From positions 372,001 through 436,000 of the forward strand of contig JAYPQE010000003.1 in the NCBI GenBank assembly GCA_038131795.1: a stretch of 64,000 bases of DNA, given 5' to 3'. The translations under genes and the position numbers were made by a program. The notes beneath the pieces are model-generated. The model was not told where the DNA came from. It saw nothing but the letters and a program-made list of their open reading frames with translations, and did not search any database. How positions within the stretch are numbered: the stretch's first letter is position 1; each line of letters begins with the position of its first letter. Below are positions 1-7,665 of the stretch, piece by piece. The DNA comes from Eutrophobius brisbanensis (GTDB lineage: Bacteria > Pseudomonadota > Gammaproteobacteria > Eutrophobiales > Eutrophobiaceae).

Positions 1-113
1 AATCTCGGATTGAAGAAGCAGAGCAGGCCGGGGTCAAATCGGTCCCGGCGATCTTGCTGGGAGAAAAAGTCTTTCATATCAATTTTGGTGCTGCATTAAC
101 TGATGTGAAATAG
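1..113 (+). CDS. C-terminal fragment of a thioredoxin-fold protein
   Basis: The window opens inside a reading frame that ends at a TAG at 111-113. The visible 36 residues include VKSVPAILL followed by GEKVFHINFGA, which looks like the cis-proline strand (VPAI) and C-terminal helix of thioredoxin or glutaredoxin-like proteins. The active-site end lies upstream of the window, so family and function cannot be fixed. It converges on the glpQ-like gene across a strong hairpin. Confidence 0.55.
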   Translation, partial: SRIEEAEQAGVKSVPAILLGEKVFHINFGAALTDVK

Positions 114-125
114 GCACATGGCGAT

Positions 126-156
126 CTCTACAGTCCTGCTTTGCAGGACTGTAGAG
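126..156. terminator. Bidirectional hairpin terminator
   Basis: A perfect 14-bp stem (126-139 with 143-156) closes a TTT loop between two convergent genes. On the plus strand it is followed by CAAGTTATTTT, a weak T tract. Its position five bases before the stop of the minus-strand gene suggests it ends transcription from both sides. Confidence 0.75.
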
Positions 157-160
157 CAAG

Positions 161-1237
161 TTATTTTGATTGTAGATATTTTACGGCCAGATCAGGAAAG
201 TCAGTGAAGATTCCATCAATCCTCGCTTTGACGAAGAGTAATTCCAGTAATTCATCAAAACCGGAAACATATGATGGTAGATTGTCTTTCCTCAGGGTAT
301 AGGGATGGACCTGTAGGCCGAGGTCATGGGCGTCTTTCACCAGGGAGGTGATCTGAAGTTCCCCATTTCGATGGCGAATAATATGATCAATGGCCGGACC
401 AATTCCATTTGCGTATTCTGCGATCTTTTTCAGGCCTGCTTGTGTCCTGAGGTTGTTATAGTCGGTATCCGCTTCATCCCATGAATTTTCACCGATAAGC
501 TGTACCAGTTTTAATTTACTGTTTAAATCATCACGTACCCGTTGCAGTTCTGCGTGGTCAAAACACTGCAGGTAAATATTGTCAGTGGCATCGTTATAAC
601 CATATTCAGACAAGGTCTTCAATGCAATTGCTGAGAGGTCATAACCCTGTTCGCGGTGCCAGGCGGGTGACTTCAGTTCGGTGTAGATACCAATGTCCTT
701 GCCTGTGCTTTTATTTAAACCCTGAATCAGTTCAATCTCTTCTGCCAGGGTGGCAATCTTGAACTCCAAGCGTCCGGGAGGAAACCGTCCGGGATACCTG
801 GGTGAACCGTTTTGCCGGATGCGCTCAGTTAAATTCAATTCTTTCAGTTCAGATAATTCAAAGTCTATGACATAAAACTTGCCATCTCGACGGGCGCGGT
901 CAGGAAATATCCGTTTAACATTTGATACATCGTTTAATTCAAGGTCGTGAATCACAACGGGCACTTTATCTTTGGTTAACACAATATCCTGTTCGATAAA
1001 GTCTGCCCCCATGCCATAGGCCAGGGCTTTGGCCTGCAGGGTGTGTTCCGGGAGATACCCGGAGGCACCCCGGTGGGCAATGACTATGTTTGACTTTGTC
1101 ATGGTTTCATCCGCAAGGAGATGAACGGGTAATAAAGTACCTGTAATAACCGTCGTGCATAATGACGCAGAGACGACTAACCTGAGCAGGAACCCTGCTA
1201 AACCTGATATTTTATAAAGTTGCTCATTCATTCTCAT
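161..1237 (-). CDS. glpQ: Glycerophosphodiester phosphodiesterase, periplasmic
   Basis: A 358-residue protein of the GDPD family, which hydrolyses glycerophosphodiesters to sn-glycerol 3-phosphate and an alcohol. A hydrophobic export signal occupies about residues 10-42. The catalytic HRGASG motif is at 55-60, followed by PEHT (63-66), the metal-binding E-x-D at 82-84 and the second catalytic His in VIHD (95-98). Length and the long insert after the HD motif match periplasmic GlpQ and not the short cytoplasmic UgpQ. The start is the first ATG at 1237; a second ATG two codons later is possible. It lies upstream of no transporter gene, so the usual GlpT partner is not adjacent. Family assignment is firm; substrate range is inferred. 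Confidence 0.9.
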   Translation of the reverse strand: MRMNEQLYKISGLAGFLLRLVVSASLCTTVITGTLLPVHLLADETMTKSNIVIAHRGASGYLPEHTLQAKALAYGMGADFIEQDIVLTKDKVPVVIHDLELNDVSNVKRIFPDRARRDGKFYVIDFELSELKELNLTERIRQNGSPRYPGRFPPGRLEFKIATLAEEIELIQGLNKSTGKDIGIYTELKSPAWHREQGYDLSAIALKTLSEYGYNDATDNIYLQCFDHAELQRVRDDLNSKLKLVQLIGENSWDEADTDYNNLRTQAGLKKIAEYANGIGPAIDHIIRHRNGELQITSLVKDAHDLGLQVHPYTLRKDNLPSYVSGFDELLELLFVKARIDGIFTDFPDLAVKYLQSK

Positions 1238-1291
1238 AGCATAGCATGACCGAATGACAATCAGGTTAAAACTGGCGAAGGGGGAAGGTTT

Positions 1292-1693
1292 TCAGTCTTC
1301 CTTTTTCAGTTTAAGAGAGGCAGAATTGATACAGTAGCGTAGCCCGGTGGGTTGCGGGCCATCTTCAAACACATGTCCAAGGTGTGAACCGCAGGCATTA
1401 CACAGGACTTCCGTTCTAGCCATGCCCAGGGTGTTATCGGATTCAGTGTCTACTGATCCTTCATTAACAGGCTGATAGAAACTAGGCCACCCAGATCCAG
1501 AATCGTACTTGGTTTGTGATGAGAATAGTTGTTCACCACAACATCGACAGCTGTACATACCCGGGTCTTTACAGTCATGGTATTCACCGGTGAAGGCCCG
1601 TTCTGTGCCTTTCTCTCTGCAAATTGCATATTGTTCCGGGCTAAGGGCCTGTTTCCATTCTTCCTCTGATTTATTGATCTTACGCTCGGTCAA
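1292..1693 (-). CDS. msrB: Peptide-methionine (R)-S-oxide reductase MsrB
   Basis: A 133-residue single-domain MsrB, which reduces the R-epimer of methionine sulfoxide in proteins using thioredoxin. The zinc-binding CxxC pairs are at residues 49/52 and 98/101, the substrate motif GWPSF at 69-73 and the catalytic cysteine in RYCINSASL at 121. No signal peptide is seen, so it should be cytoplasmic. Its length is typical of stand-alone MsrB. The next minus-strand gene ends two bases away, so the two are probably co-transcribed. The open frame on the opposite strand is a shadow. Confidence 0.95.
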   Translation of the reverse strand: MTERKINKSEEEWKQALSPEQYAICREKGTERAFTGEYHDCKDPGMYSCRCCGEQLFSSQTKYDSGSGWPSFYQPVNEGSVDTESDNTLGMARTEVLCNACGSHLGHVFEDGPQPTGLRYCINSASLKLKKED

Positions 1694-1694
1694 T

Positions 1695-2177
1695 CTAGTT
1701 TCTCCTGTCTACTTCGTCATTGCCCAGAACTGTATCGGCGATGATATCTGAGATCTTACCGGTGGCCTTTTCCACCAGCACAACGGTCATGTCCTCCAGA
1801 ATAGATCGTTCATACCCTTCCTGCACGGGGGGTAGCTGTTGTTCCAGATCGGCAGGTAAATCCCGTTTTGCCAGCCCCGGGGGCAGGGTGCCGTTCCGTT
1901 CCAGCTGGGCGGCCAGACCCGGTGGTAATGAATCGCGCCTGGCCAGGCCCGATGGCATGGACTTGCCGCCTTTTTTTGTCTTACCCTCACTTGCCTGTTC
2001 TGTTTCTGTTGGTTGCTGCTGTTCGCCTATGTATTTTTTGATCATTCGCCGTTCAATTTCACTGAAACTGGCCTCTGCCACATCTTTCATGACGGTCTTG
2101 ACTATATCCTGGGCAAAACTCTGGGGTAGTACTGAGAACAGTAACAGGGGGAGTATGATTAAAAGTATTTTTTTCAT
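1695..2177 (-). CDS. CigR/RcnB-like periplasmic protein
   Basis: A 160-residue exported protein when started at the ATG at 2177, which begins the signal peptide MKKILLIILPLLLF...SFAQ and has an AAGAGAT sequence upstream. A longer frame runs to 2273 but adds a hydrophilic leader with no support. The middle carries repeated SLPPGLAxxLxR / TLPPGLAKRD units and the end has the VVLVEKATGKISDII pattern. This layout is typical of the CigR/RcnB group, known for Salmonella CigR (anti-virulence effector) and RcnB (periplasmic metal homeostasis). Here I can only say it is a CigR-like periplasmic protein of unknown role. It ends two bases from msrB, so both may share a transcript. Confidence 0.65.
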   Translation of the reverse strand: MKKILLIILPLLLFSVLPQSFAQDIVKTVMKDVAEASFSEIERRMIKKYIGEQQQPTETEQASEGKTKKGGKSMPSGLARRDSLPPGLAAQLERNGTLPPGLAKRDLPADLEQQLPPVQEGYERSILEDMTVVLVEKATGKISDIIADTVLGNDEVDRRN

Positions 2178-2312
2178 TTGCGTATCTCTTCGAGTGAAAT
2201 AGATGGGTAAAGTATATGTGAGCTGCACCAGGTTTATGCAAGAAATTGTGTTTTTTGTGAACCAGGATGTCAATTTACCCCAAAAGACAGCAAAATATTA
2301 TAATCATATTAC

Positions 2313-2341
2313 TTGAAAGTTCTCTATTTGTTCTCTATTCT
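2313..2341 (+). promoter_or_regulatory. Sigma-70 type promoter of the LexA-like gene
   Basis: TTGAAA at 2313-2318 and TATTCT at 2336-2341 are separated by 17 bp. The predicted start site falls just downstream and the AGGAG ribosome binding site is at 2356-2360, six bases before the ATG at 2367. The operator described separately overlaps the whole spacer and the -10 hexamer, so repressor binding would block polymerase. Confidence 0.65.
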
Positions 2342-2363
2342 TGATAGAGAACCTTAGGAGAAC
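2319..2363. promoter_or_regulatory. Symmetrical double operator (GTTC/GAAC) of the LexA-like repressor
   Basis: GTTC occurs at 2319 and 2330 and GAAC at 2349 and 2360, giving GTTC-N7-GTTC-N15-GAAC-N7-GAAC, exactly symmetrical about 2341. The inner arms GTTCTCTAT (2330-2338) and ATAGAGAAC (2344-2352) form a perfect 9-bp inverted repeat. GTTCTCTAT also occurs directly repeated at 2319-2327, one helical turn away. GTTC-N7-GTTC is the LexA box known from Alphaproteobacteria. It covers the promoter, so autoregulation is the simplest reading. Confidence 0.75.
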
Positions 2364-2366
2364 ATT

Positions 2367-2981
2367 ATGCTCACCCAACTGGAACGAAAGATCCTGGATT
2401 TTATTACTGATTATGTGGTTAAAAACGGCCAGGGACCGACATTAAGGGAGATTGGGGAAAGTCTGGAGATCAAATCAAAAGGGACTGTGCACAGATATGT
2501 TAAGTCCCTGAAGAACAAGAAATTTTTACGCCGTAAGGGCAGGGGTTGGCGGGATATTCAGTTGACGGCAAAAAACCGACAAAGTCTGACCATCCTGCCA
2601 TTGAAGGGACAATTTATGTCTGGACGATCCATTGAGAGCATACCGGAAGACAAGGAGGTCAATTTTTCAGAGTTGTTGCTCGGTCCGGACCGGTTTGTCC
2701 TCAGGGTTAAAGACAATTCCATGGTAGATGCCGGTATACTCAATGGTGATTTAATCGTGGTGAAAAAGACCCAGACGGTCAGGACCGGTGATATTGTCCT
2801 GGCCCTCATCGATGACGATCAGGCCACTTTAAAACGCCTGAAGAAACACGGCGATATGATAGAACTGGTTGCCGACAATCCGTCCATGACGTCCATGATT
2901 TATCCCTCTAACCGGGTCCATATTCAGGGCATCGTCACCGGCCAGGTGCGGTTATATGAATTAGCTACGGTCCCAGGATAA
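2367..2981 (+). CDS. lexA: LexA-family SOS-type repressor
   Basis: A 204-residue protein with an N-terminal winged helix (residues 1-66) and a C-terminal S24 self-cleaving peptidase domain. The catalytic Ser is S118 in VKDNSMVDAGI (usually GDSM) and the Lys is K156 in ATLKRL. The region equivalent to the E. coli Ala-Gly cleavage site reads MSG at 84-86, so cleavage would be Ser-Gly. ATG at 2367 has AGGAG six bases upstream. In the LexA family, DNA damage and RecA trigger self-cleavage and derepression. The gene is preceded by its own symmetrical operator. It overlaps srkA tail to tail by 21 bp. It could be the main LexA or a second LexA-like regulator; the unusual operator and cleavage residues leave this open. 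Confidence 0.85.
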   Translation: MLTQLERKILDFITDYVVKNGQGPTLREIGESLEIKSKGTVHRYVKSLKNKKFLRRKGRGWRDIQLTAKNRQSLTILPLKGQFMSGRSIESIPEDKEVNFSELLLGPDRFVLRVKDNSMVDAGILNGDLIVVKKTQTVRTGDIVLALIDDDQATLKRLKKHGDMIELVADNPSMTSMIYPSNRVHIQGIVTGQVRLYELATVPG

Positions 2982-3953
2982 GGGTGGTTCTTCCATGGCT
3001 GCAATCTGTTCACGTAGACTCAGTATATGGTCTTGCCAGTAGCGTTGAGTATTAAACCAGGGAAAGGCAATGGGGAAGGCCGGGTCCTGCCAGCGCTTTG
3101 CTATCCAGCCGGCATAATGGATTATTCTTAATGTCCTTAAGGCCTCGACCAGATTTAATTCAATTGGATCGAAATCACGAAATTCACAATAACCATCAAG
3201 TATGTCTTTTAATCTTGCGGTCATGTATTCACGGTCTCCAGACAATAACATCCATATATCCTGTATCGCTGGCCCCATCATAGTATCGTCAAAATCTACA
3301 ATAAAGGGTGTGTCATCCCGCCAGAGGATATTGCCTAAATGAAAGTCGCCATGAATCCTGAGCTGATTGACCTGACTCGTCATCTCAAAGCACTGTTTAA
3401 TCTTGTTGATGACGTCATTTATGAGTGATTCATATGCAGGTAATAGATCAATGGGGATAAAATCATTTTCCAGTAAATAGTGATTGGCCTCCTCGGCAAA
3501 TTCAGAAATGTTCAATTTTCGTCTGTAGTTAAATGTATTAATGGCCCCAAAGTTATGGATCCGCGCAAGGGTTCTCCCAAGCATTTTCAAATGTTCTGAG
3601 TTGTCCAGTTCCGGTGTGCGACCACCAATACTTTCATACAGGGAAAATCTGAATAGATCTGTATGTTTGAGGCTGGTGTTATCATCAAATACCAAAGGAG
3701 AGATGACTGGCAGGTCCTCTGCTTTTAGCGCCAGAGTAAAATCATGCTCTTCAATAATCGTCTCATCACTCCATCTACCAGGCCGATAAAACTTTGCAAT
3801 GATCGGTTTTGAATCTTCAATGCCAACCTGATAGACACGGTTTTCATAACTGTTAAGTGGATAGATATATCCACTGCATTGATGTCCTATTAAATCAATG
3901 GCATTGAGGATGTCATCTGGTGATAATTGTTGAAAGGCATCTGTCTGATCCAT
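2961..3953 (-). CDS. srkA: Stress response Ser/Thr kinase SrkA (YihE/RdoA)
   Basis: A 330-residue kinase of the APH/choline-kinase fold, close to the length of E. coli SrkA (328). The catalytic loop HGDFHLGN is at 201-208 and the metal-binding VDFDD at 219-223, matching the SrkA Asp/Asn/Asp triad. YENRVYQVG near 36-44 and IIAKFYRPGRW near 51-61 match the nucleotide-binding N-lobe. SrkA counters MazF-type and envelope stress death pathways in E. coli. In E. coli it precedes dsbA, but no dsbA is adjacent here. The stop lies inside the end of the convergent LexA-like gene. Confidence 0.9.
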   Translation of the reverse strand: MDQTDAFQQLSPDDILNAIDLIGHQCSGYIYPLNSYENRVYQVGIEDSKPIIAKFYRPGRWSDETIIEEHDFTLALKAEDLPVISPLVFDDNTSLKHTDLFRFSLYESIGGRTPELDNSEHLKMLGRTLARIHNFGAINTFNYRRKLNISEFAEEANHYLLENDFIPIDLLPAYESLINDVINKIKQCFEMTSQVNQLRIHGDFHLGNILWRDDTPFIVDFDDTMMGPAIQDIWMLLSGDREYMTARLKDILDGYCEFRDFDPIELNLVEALRTLRIIHYAGWIAKRWQDPAFPIAFPWFNTQRYWQDHILSLREQIAAMEEPPLSWDRS

Positions 3954-4067
3954 GCCGTCATTGTATCAGTAATCATCCTTTGAAAAGGTGTGATGTAAGA
4001 TTTAAATTTGGACACGTCCCTGTGTCGGGGGGGGGAAGGTAAACTTGGTTTACTTTTTAGTCTCGAT

Positions 4068-4352
4068 TCAGTCCTGATAAGCTAGATCAGTTGAATGAGA
4101 CATATCGTCAAATTTAATCTGAGTGGACAGTTGCACAAATCGAACTCTCCGTTCTTTCAGATCAGGTGCGACGACAACGACATCAGCGTACGTCATGGGA
4201 GTAGAAATCTTCACTTCCTTGAGTCTCTCAATATAGTTATCACCGCCGGACGTTTTAATGGGTTCAATTGAAAACACATTTTCGTTGGCGGATACCAGGT
4301 TGAGTGGGGCCGCCAGAAAAAGTGCTAACACAACTTCATATATCACTTTCAT
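4068..4352 (-). CDS. Small exported protein of unknown function
   Basis: A 94-residue protein with a clear N-terminal signal peptide (about residues 1-22, ending LVSANE). The mature part has a TPMTYADVVVVAPDLKER segment and no cysteines. I do not recognise the family; the short size and a strand-rich central segment faintly recall UrcA-like proteins, but no diagnostic motif is present. It is transcribed divergently from the LysR regulator across about 135 bp, the classic arrangement for a LysR target, so that regulator may control it. Confidence 0.55.
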   Translation of the reverse strand: MKVIYEVVLALFLAAPLNLVSANENVFSIEPIKTSGGDNYIERLKEVKISTPMTYADVVVVAPDLKERRVRFVQLSTQIKFDDMSHSTDLAYQD

Positions 4353-4487
4353 GGCTTTTTCCTATAGTTTTCATGTTTTACAGCAAATCATTTTGCTGCA
4401 AAGCAATAATAGGGGCTTAGATAACGGTTTACAATATGGTTTAAATTGAAATATAGTTAACAATTAGTGAACAATAGGTGAGGTGAT

Positions 4488-5384
4488 ATGGACAAGTTAA
4501 GTAGCATGAAGGTGTTTATGCAGGTGGCACGTCTGGGGAGTTTTTCCGCCGCTGCGGACAATCTTGGGATCTCCAAGGCCATGGTTTCCAAACATATCAA
4601 GCGACTAGAAGATAACCTGGACGTCCAGCTATTCAATCGGACCACCAGGAGCCTGAGTTTAACCGAAGTGGGCACAGTTTACCGCGACCGGATTAAAGAA
4701 ATTTTAAACGATATAGAAGAGACTGAACTCTCGGTTTCAAAATTAAGTTCCGAACCAAGAGGGACATTACGAATTATGGCGCCCACTTCATTTGGATCGT
4801 TTCGTCTGTCAAGGGCCGTGACCGAATACCTGACGCAGTATCCAAATGTACATGTCGAGATGTTACTTGCCGAGCGTACCCCAGATTTGGTAGATGAAGG
4901 TATCGACCTTGCTATTTTGATTGGTGCCCTGGAAGATTCAAGTTTATTTGCCAGAAAGATCGCAGAGGCAAGAATGGTGGTATGTGGTGCACCTGAATAT
5001 TTTGATAAAAATGGTGTTCCCAAAATACCAGACGAACTGAGTGAGCATAATTGTTTGATTCAAACGACGCGTGTGGGAGAGACCTGGTTATTTAAATCTG
5101 ATAATGGCTATAACCGAATTGATGTTAATGGCACTTTGAAGTCTAACGCGGGTGATGCCCTGAGGATTGCCGCAATCAAAGGATGTGGGCTGGTGAACTT
5201 GCCTATGTATATGGTAGACAAGGACATCAAGAATGGTCGTTTAAAAACTGTCCTTGAAGATTATGAGGCAGCCAAGCGTCCAATACATGCCGTCTACTTA
5301 CATAGAATGCACCTGTCTGCCAAGGTGAGGACGTTTGTCGATTTTCTCCATGAACGATTTCAGGACAATCCACTTTGGGCATGA
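4488..5384 (+). CDS. LysR-family transcriptional regulator
   Basis: A 298-residue regulator. The winged HTH occupies residues 1-60 (DKLSSMKVFMQVARLGSFSAAADNLG, with the recognition helix around AMVSKHIKRLE), followed by a periplasmic-binding-like effector domain from about 88. The ATG at 4488 has AGGTGAGG upstream. It resembles the large AaeR/DsdC-like subgroup whose first residues read MD(K/R)L..M..F, typical of regulators of small efflux or oxidoreductase genes. The effector cannot be inferred. The divergent small exported gene is the closest candidate target. Confidence 0.85.
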   Translation: MDKLSSMKVFMQVARLGSFSAAADNLGISKAMVSKHIKRLEDNLDVQLFNRTTRSLSLTEVGTVYRDRIKEILNDIEETELSVSKLSSEPRGTLRIMAPTSFGSFRLSRAVTEYLTQYPNVHVEMLLAERTPDLVDEGIDLAILIGALEDSSLFARKIAEARMVVCGAPEYFDKNGVPKIPDELSEHNCLIQTTRVGETWLFKSDNGYNRIDVNGTLKSNAGDALRIAAIKGCGLVNLPMYMVDKDIKNGRLKTVLEDYEAAKRPIHAVYLHRMHLSAKVRTFVDFLHERFQDNPLWA

Positions 5385-5402
5385 CGTTGATATAGTAATT
5401 TA

Positions 5403-6827
5403 TTAAAGGACCATAGAAGGAATCTCTGCTAGCCTGGGCCGTGTTGGCTGATCATCCTGTTCCAGTGGATGTTCATGGGTTAGTTTTATGAGCGTATTGT
5501 AATATTTACGAATTCTCTCAACGTATTGCACAGCTTCTTCACCTCTGGCATAACCATAGTTGGTTTGTTTGTACCATTTACTATTTTGTAGATACGGTAA
5601 ATAATTTTTTACGTCTTGCCATTTATCGGGATTTTTACCATTTTTTTCGGTAATAACCCTGGCATCTTCCAGGTGTCCCATGCCTATATTATAGGCGGCC
5701 AGGGCAAACCAGGTTCTATCCGGGTTACTGATCCGTTCTGGTACTCGTCTGATCAGCTGTTTGATATAACGTGCACCTCCCAGAATACTTTGTTCTGGGT
5801 CCAGTCTGTTAGCAATGCCGACCTGTTTGGCCGTATCCAAGGTCAACATCATCAGGCCTCGCACACCCGTAGGCGAACGTGCCCGTTCGTCCCAATGGGA
5901 TTCCTGGTAGCTCATTGCAGCCAGAAAGCGCCAGTCAAATTCGAACTCACTGGCTGTGGTTTTGAATATGTGCTCATATTTCGGCAGCCTGCTGGCAAAC
6001 CTTGAAATAAAACGTCTTTGATCAACATAGTCAAATTTTTGTACGGGCCCATAAAAATATTCAATCATCTCTGCAAGACTTTCATCTGATTCAATTTTGT
6101 TAAAGAAGGCATGAAGTTTTTCCTGTAGCTCTTTTTTATCTGATCGACTGGTAAACCATGCCAGAGCGGTAGGGGCAGCAAGGTCGAAGGCGGCACGTAG
6201 ATCCGGGTATTTTTGTCTGGCCGTGATAAGTTCGCTTGAATACACCGCCGCATATGCAATTTCCTCATTCTCGACCATGTCAATTATCTGGCTGGCACTC
6301 AAATCTGGATGGAGTTTCCAGCTGAATTCAGGGAACTGCTTATTGATATATAATAGCTTGTCCTCACGTAACCCTCCCCGGGCAATGTGTAACTGATAGG
6401 GGAATAAATCACCCAGGTCCCTGGGGCGGTCGATACCCAGTTTGTAGATAACTTGTTGAGTGGTTGTAAAGTATTCGGGACCAGCGATGAGCTCAGGATT
6501 TTTTTCAAAGGTTTGTTTTACCAGTCCGGTTGCAATGTCCGCATCACCGGACAGTAAAATCTCCACCATCTCGGCCTTGTTGTCAGCCACAATAACCTTA
6601 AGTTTATGATCAATTTCGTCGGCAAACATTCTGGCCAACTCGTATTCAAATCCGGTCTCACTGTCAGTATCCACAAAATAGGTCGTGGGACCATAGACTG
6701 TGACTATCCTGATCTCATCCTGGTCGCCAGGCTCGCCTTCTGAAACACCACTACTGCACGCAGTCAGGGCAAGCAAAACTGCGATGACGCTCATTCGGAC
6801 GACTTTGGCTGCTATCGTATTTGTCAT
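5403..6827 (-). CDS. mltF: Membrane-bound lytic murein transglycosylase F
   Basis: A lipoprotein with an LTAC lipobox near residues 24-27 (counted from the upstream TTG at 6836), a periplasmic solute-binding-like domain (about 40-270) and a C-terminal SLT domain. The catalytic Glu lies in the YQESHW motif (about 310-315), followed by SPTGVRGLMMLT and AAYNIGMGH. This order is diagnostic of MltF, which cleaves peptidoglycan to 1,6-anhydro muropeptides at the outer membrane. I chose ATG 6827; TTG 6836, closer to an AGGA, is an alternative that adds three residues. It is somewhat shorter than E. coli MltF (518 residues). Confidence 0.93.
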   Translation of the reverse strand: MTNTIAAKVVRMSVIAVLLALTACSSGVSEGEPGDQDEIRIVTVYGPTTYFVDTDSETGFEYELARMFADEIDHKLKVIVADNKAEMVEILLSGDADIATGLVKQTFEKNPELIAGPEYFTTTQQVIYKLGIDRPRDLGDLFPYQLHIARGGLREDKLLYINKQFPEFSWKLHPDLSASQIIDMVENEEIAYAAVYSSELITARQKYPDLRAAFDLAAPTALAWFTSRSDKKELQEKLHAFFNKIESDESLAEMIEYFYGPVQKFDYVDQRRFISRFASRLPKYEHIFKTTASEFEFDWRFLAAMSYQESHWDERARSPTGVRGLMMLTLDTAKQVGIANRLDPEQSILGGARYIKQLIRRVPERISNPDRTWFALAAYNIGMGHLEDARVITEKNGKNPDKWQDVKNYLPYLQNSKWYKQTNYGYARGEEAVQYVERIRKYYNTLIKLTHEHPLEQDDQPTRPRLAEIPSMVL

Positions 6828-6896
6828 AACTATCAATATATCCTGTTTTTATGAATAGACAGTGAAATAAATAAATCATTTGATTAAATCAATCGT

Positions 6897-7643
6897 TTGA
6901 AATATTCTAAGTCTATATTTAACATTGGCTTAGTGATGGGACCTGAAAAACACAATCAAATAGATTTAACTGATAAAAGAGGGGATTCCACCCGTTATGC
7001 CCTGATTCAGGCAGGGTTGGAGCTATTTGGTCAAAATGGATTCAAAGCCACCACCACCCGTATGTTATGTGACTGGGCCGGGGCCAATATCTCATCTATC
7101 CCTTATTATTTTGGCGGTAAAAAAAACCTGTATCTGGCAGTCATGGAGTACATCGTTGAGCGCATGCAGCAACATTTTGGTATTGTCCGTGAGTCTATGG
7201 AGGCTATTTCCCAGTCCGGCCCAATTCCTCATGATAAAGCTAGGGCCACCATGAAACTAATGATCCGATCCATTGCGCAATTATTTGTTGAGTCCGATGA
7301 ACCCAAGGCCTGGGTGCAATTGATTATCCGAGAGCAGGCAAATCCAACTGAGGCCTTTGATATTATTTATGAAGGTCAGATGAAGCATGTGCAAAGGATG
7401 TTTTCCACATTGATCGCCGCCTGTACCGGGCTGCCGCCAGAGAGTGATGACGTGAAATTACGAAGCCATGCCCTGATTGGACAAATTTTAATCTTTACCA
7501 TCAGTCGGGAAAGTCTGCTCAGGCATTTGAATGTCACTAGACTCACATCTGAACACATAGAAAAGATATATACCATCCTGCTGTCACATACCGATGGATG
7601 TCTGTCTATCAAATTAGCGGAACAAAACAGTGACGCGAGCTAG
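6897..7643 (+). CDS. TetR-family regulator (CecR-like) of the RND efflux operon
   Basis: A regulator of up to 248 residues. The HTH lies at about residues 30-75 (RYALIQAGLELFGQNGF, then ISSIPYYFGGKKNLY), and the C-terminal half resembles the DUF1956/CecR ligand domain with the IIREQANPTEAFD segment. The frame opens at a TTG (6897); ATG 6936 gives MGPEKHNQ and is equally possible, since neither start has a clear Shine-Dalgarno. It overlaps the longest frame of the outer-membrane factor gene by 14 bp and heads the efflux operon, so it probably represses its own operon in the absence of an inducer. Confidence 0.88.
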   Translation: MKYSKSIFNIGLVMGPEKHNQIDLTDKRGDSTRYALIQAGLELFGQNGFKATTTRMLCDWAGANISSIPYYFGGKKNLYLAVMEYIVERMQQHFGIVRESMEAISQSGPIPHDKARATMKLMIRSIAQLFVESDEPKAWVQLIIREQANPTEAFDIIYEGQMKHVQRMFSTLIAACTGLPPESDDVKLRSHALIGQILIFTISRESLLRHLNVTRLTSEHIEKIYTILLSHTDGCLSIKLAEQNSDAS

Positions 7644-7665
7644 ATTACAGGAACAATCAAATTAC

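Noticed and set aside
1720..2202. Long open frame opposite the CigR-like gene
   Set aside because: Its residues follow the antisense of the PPGL repeats, it has no ribosome binding site, and the minus-strand gene has a signal peptide and family match.
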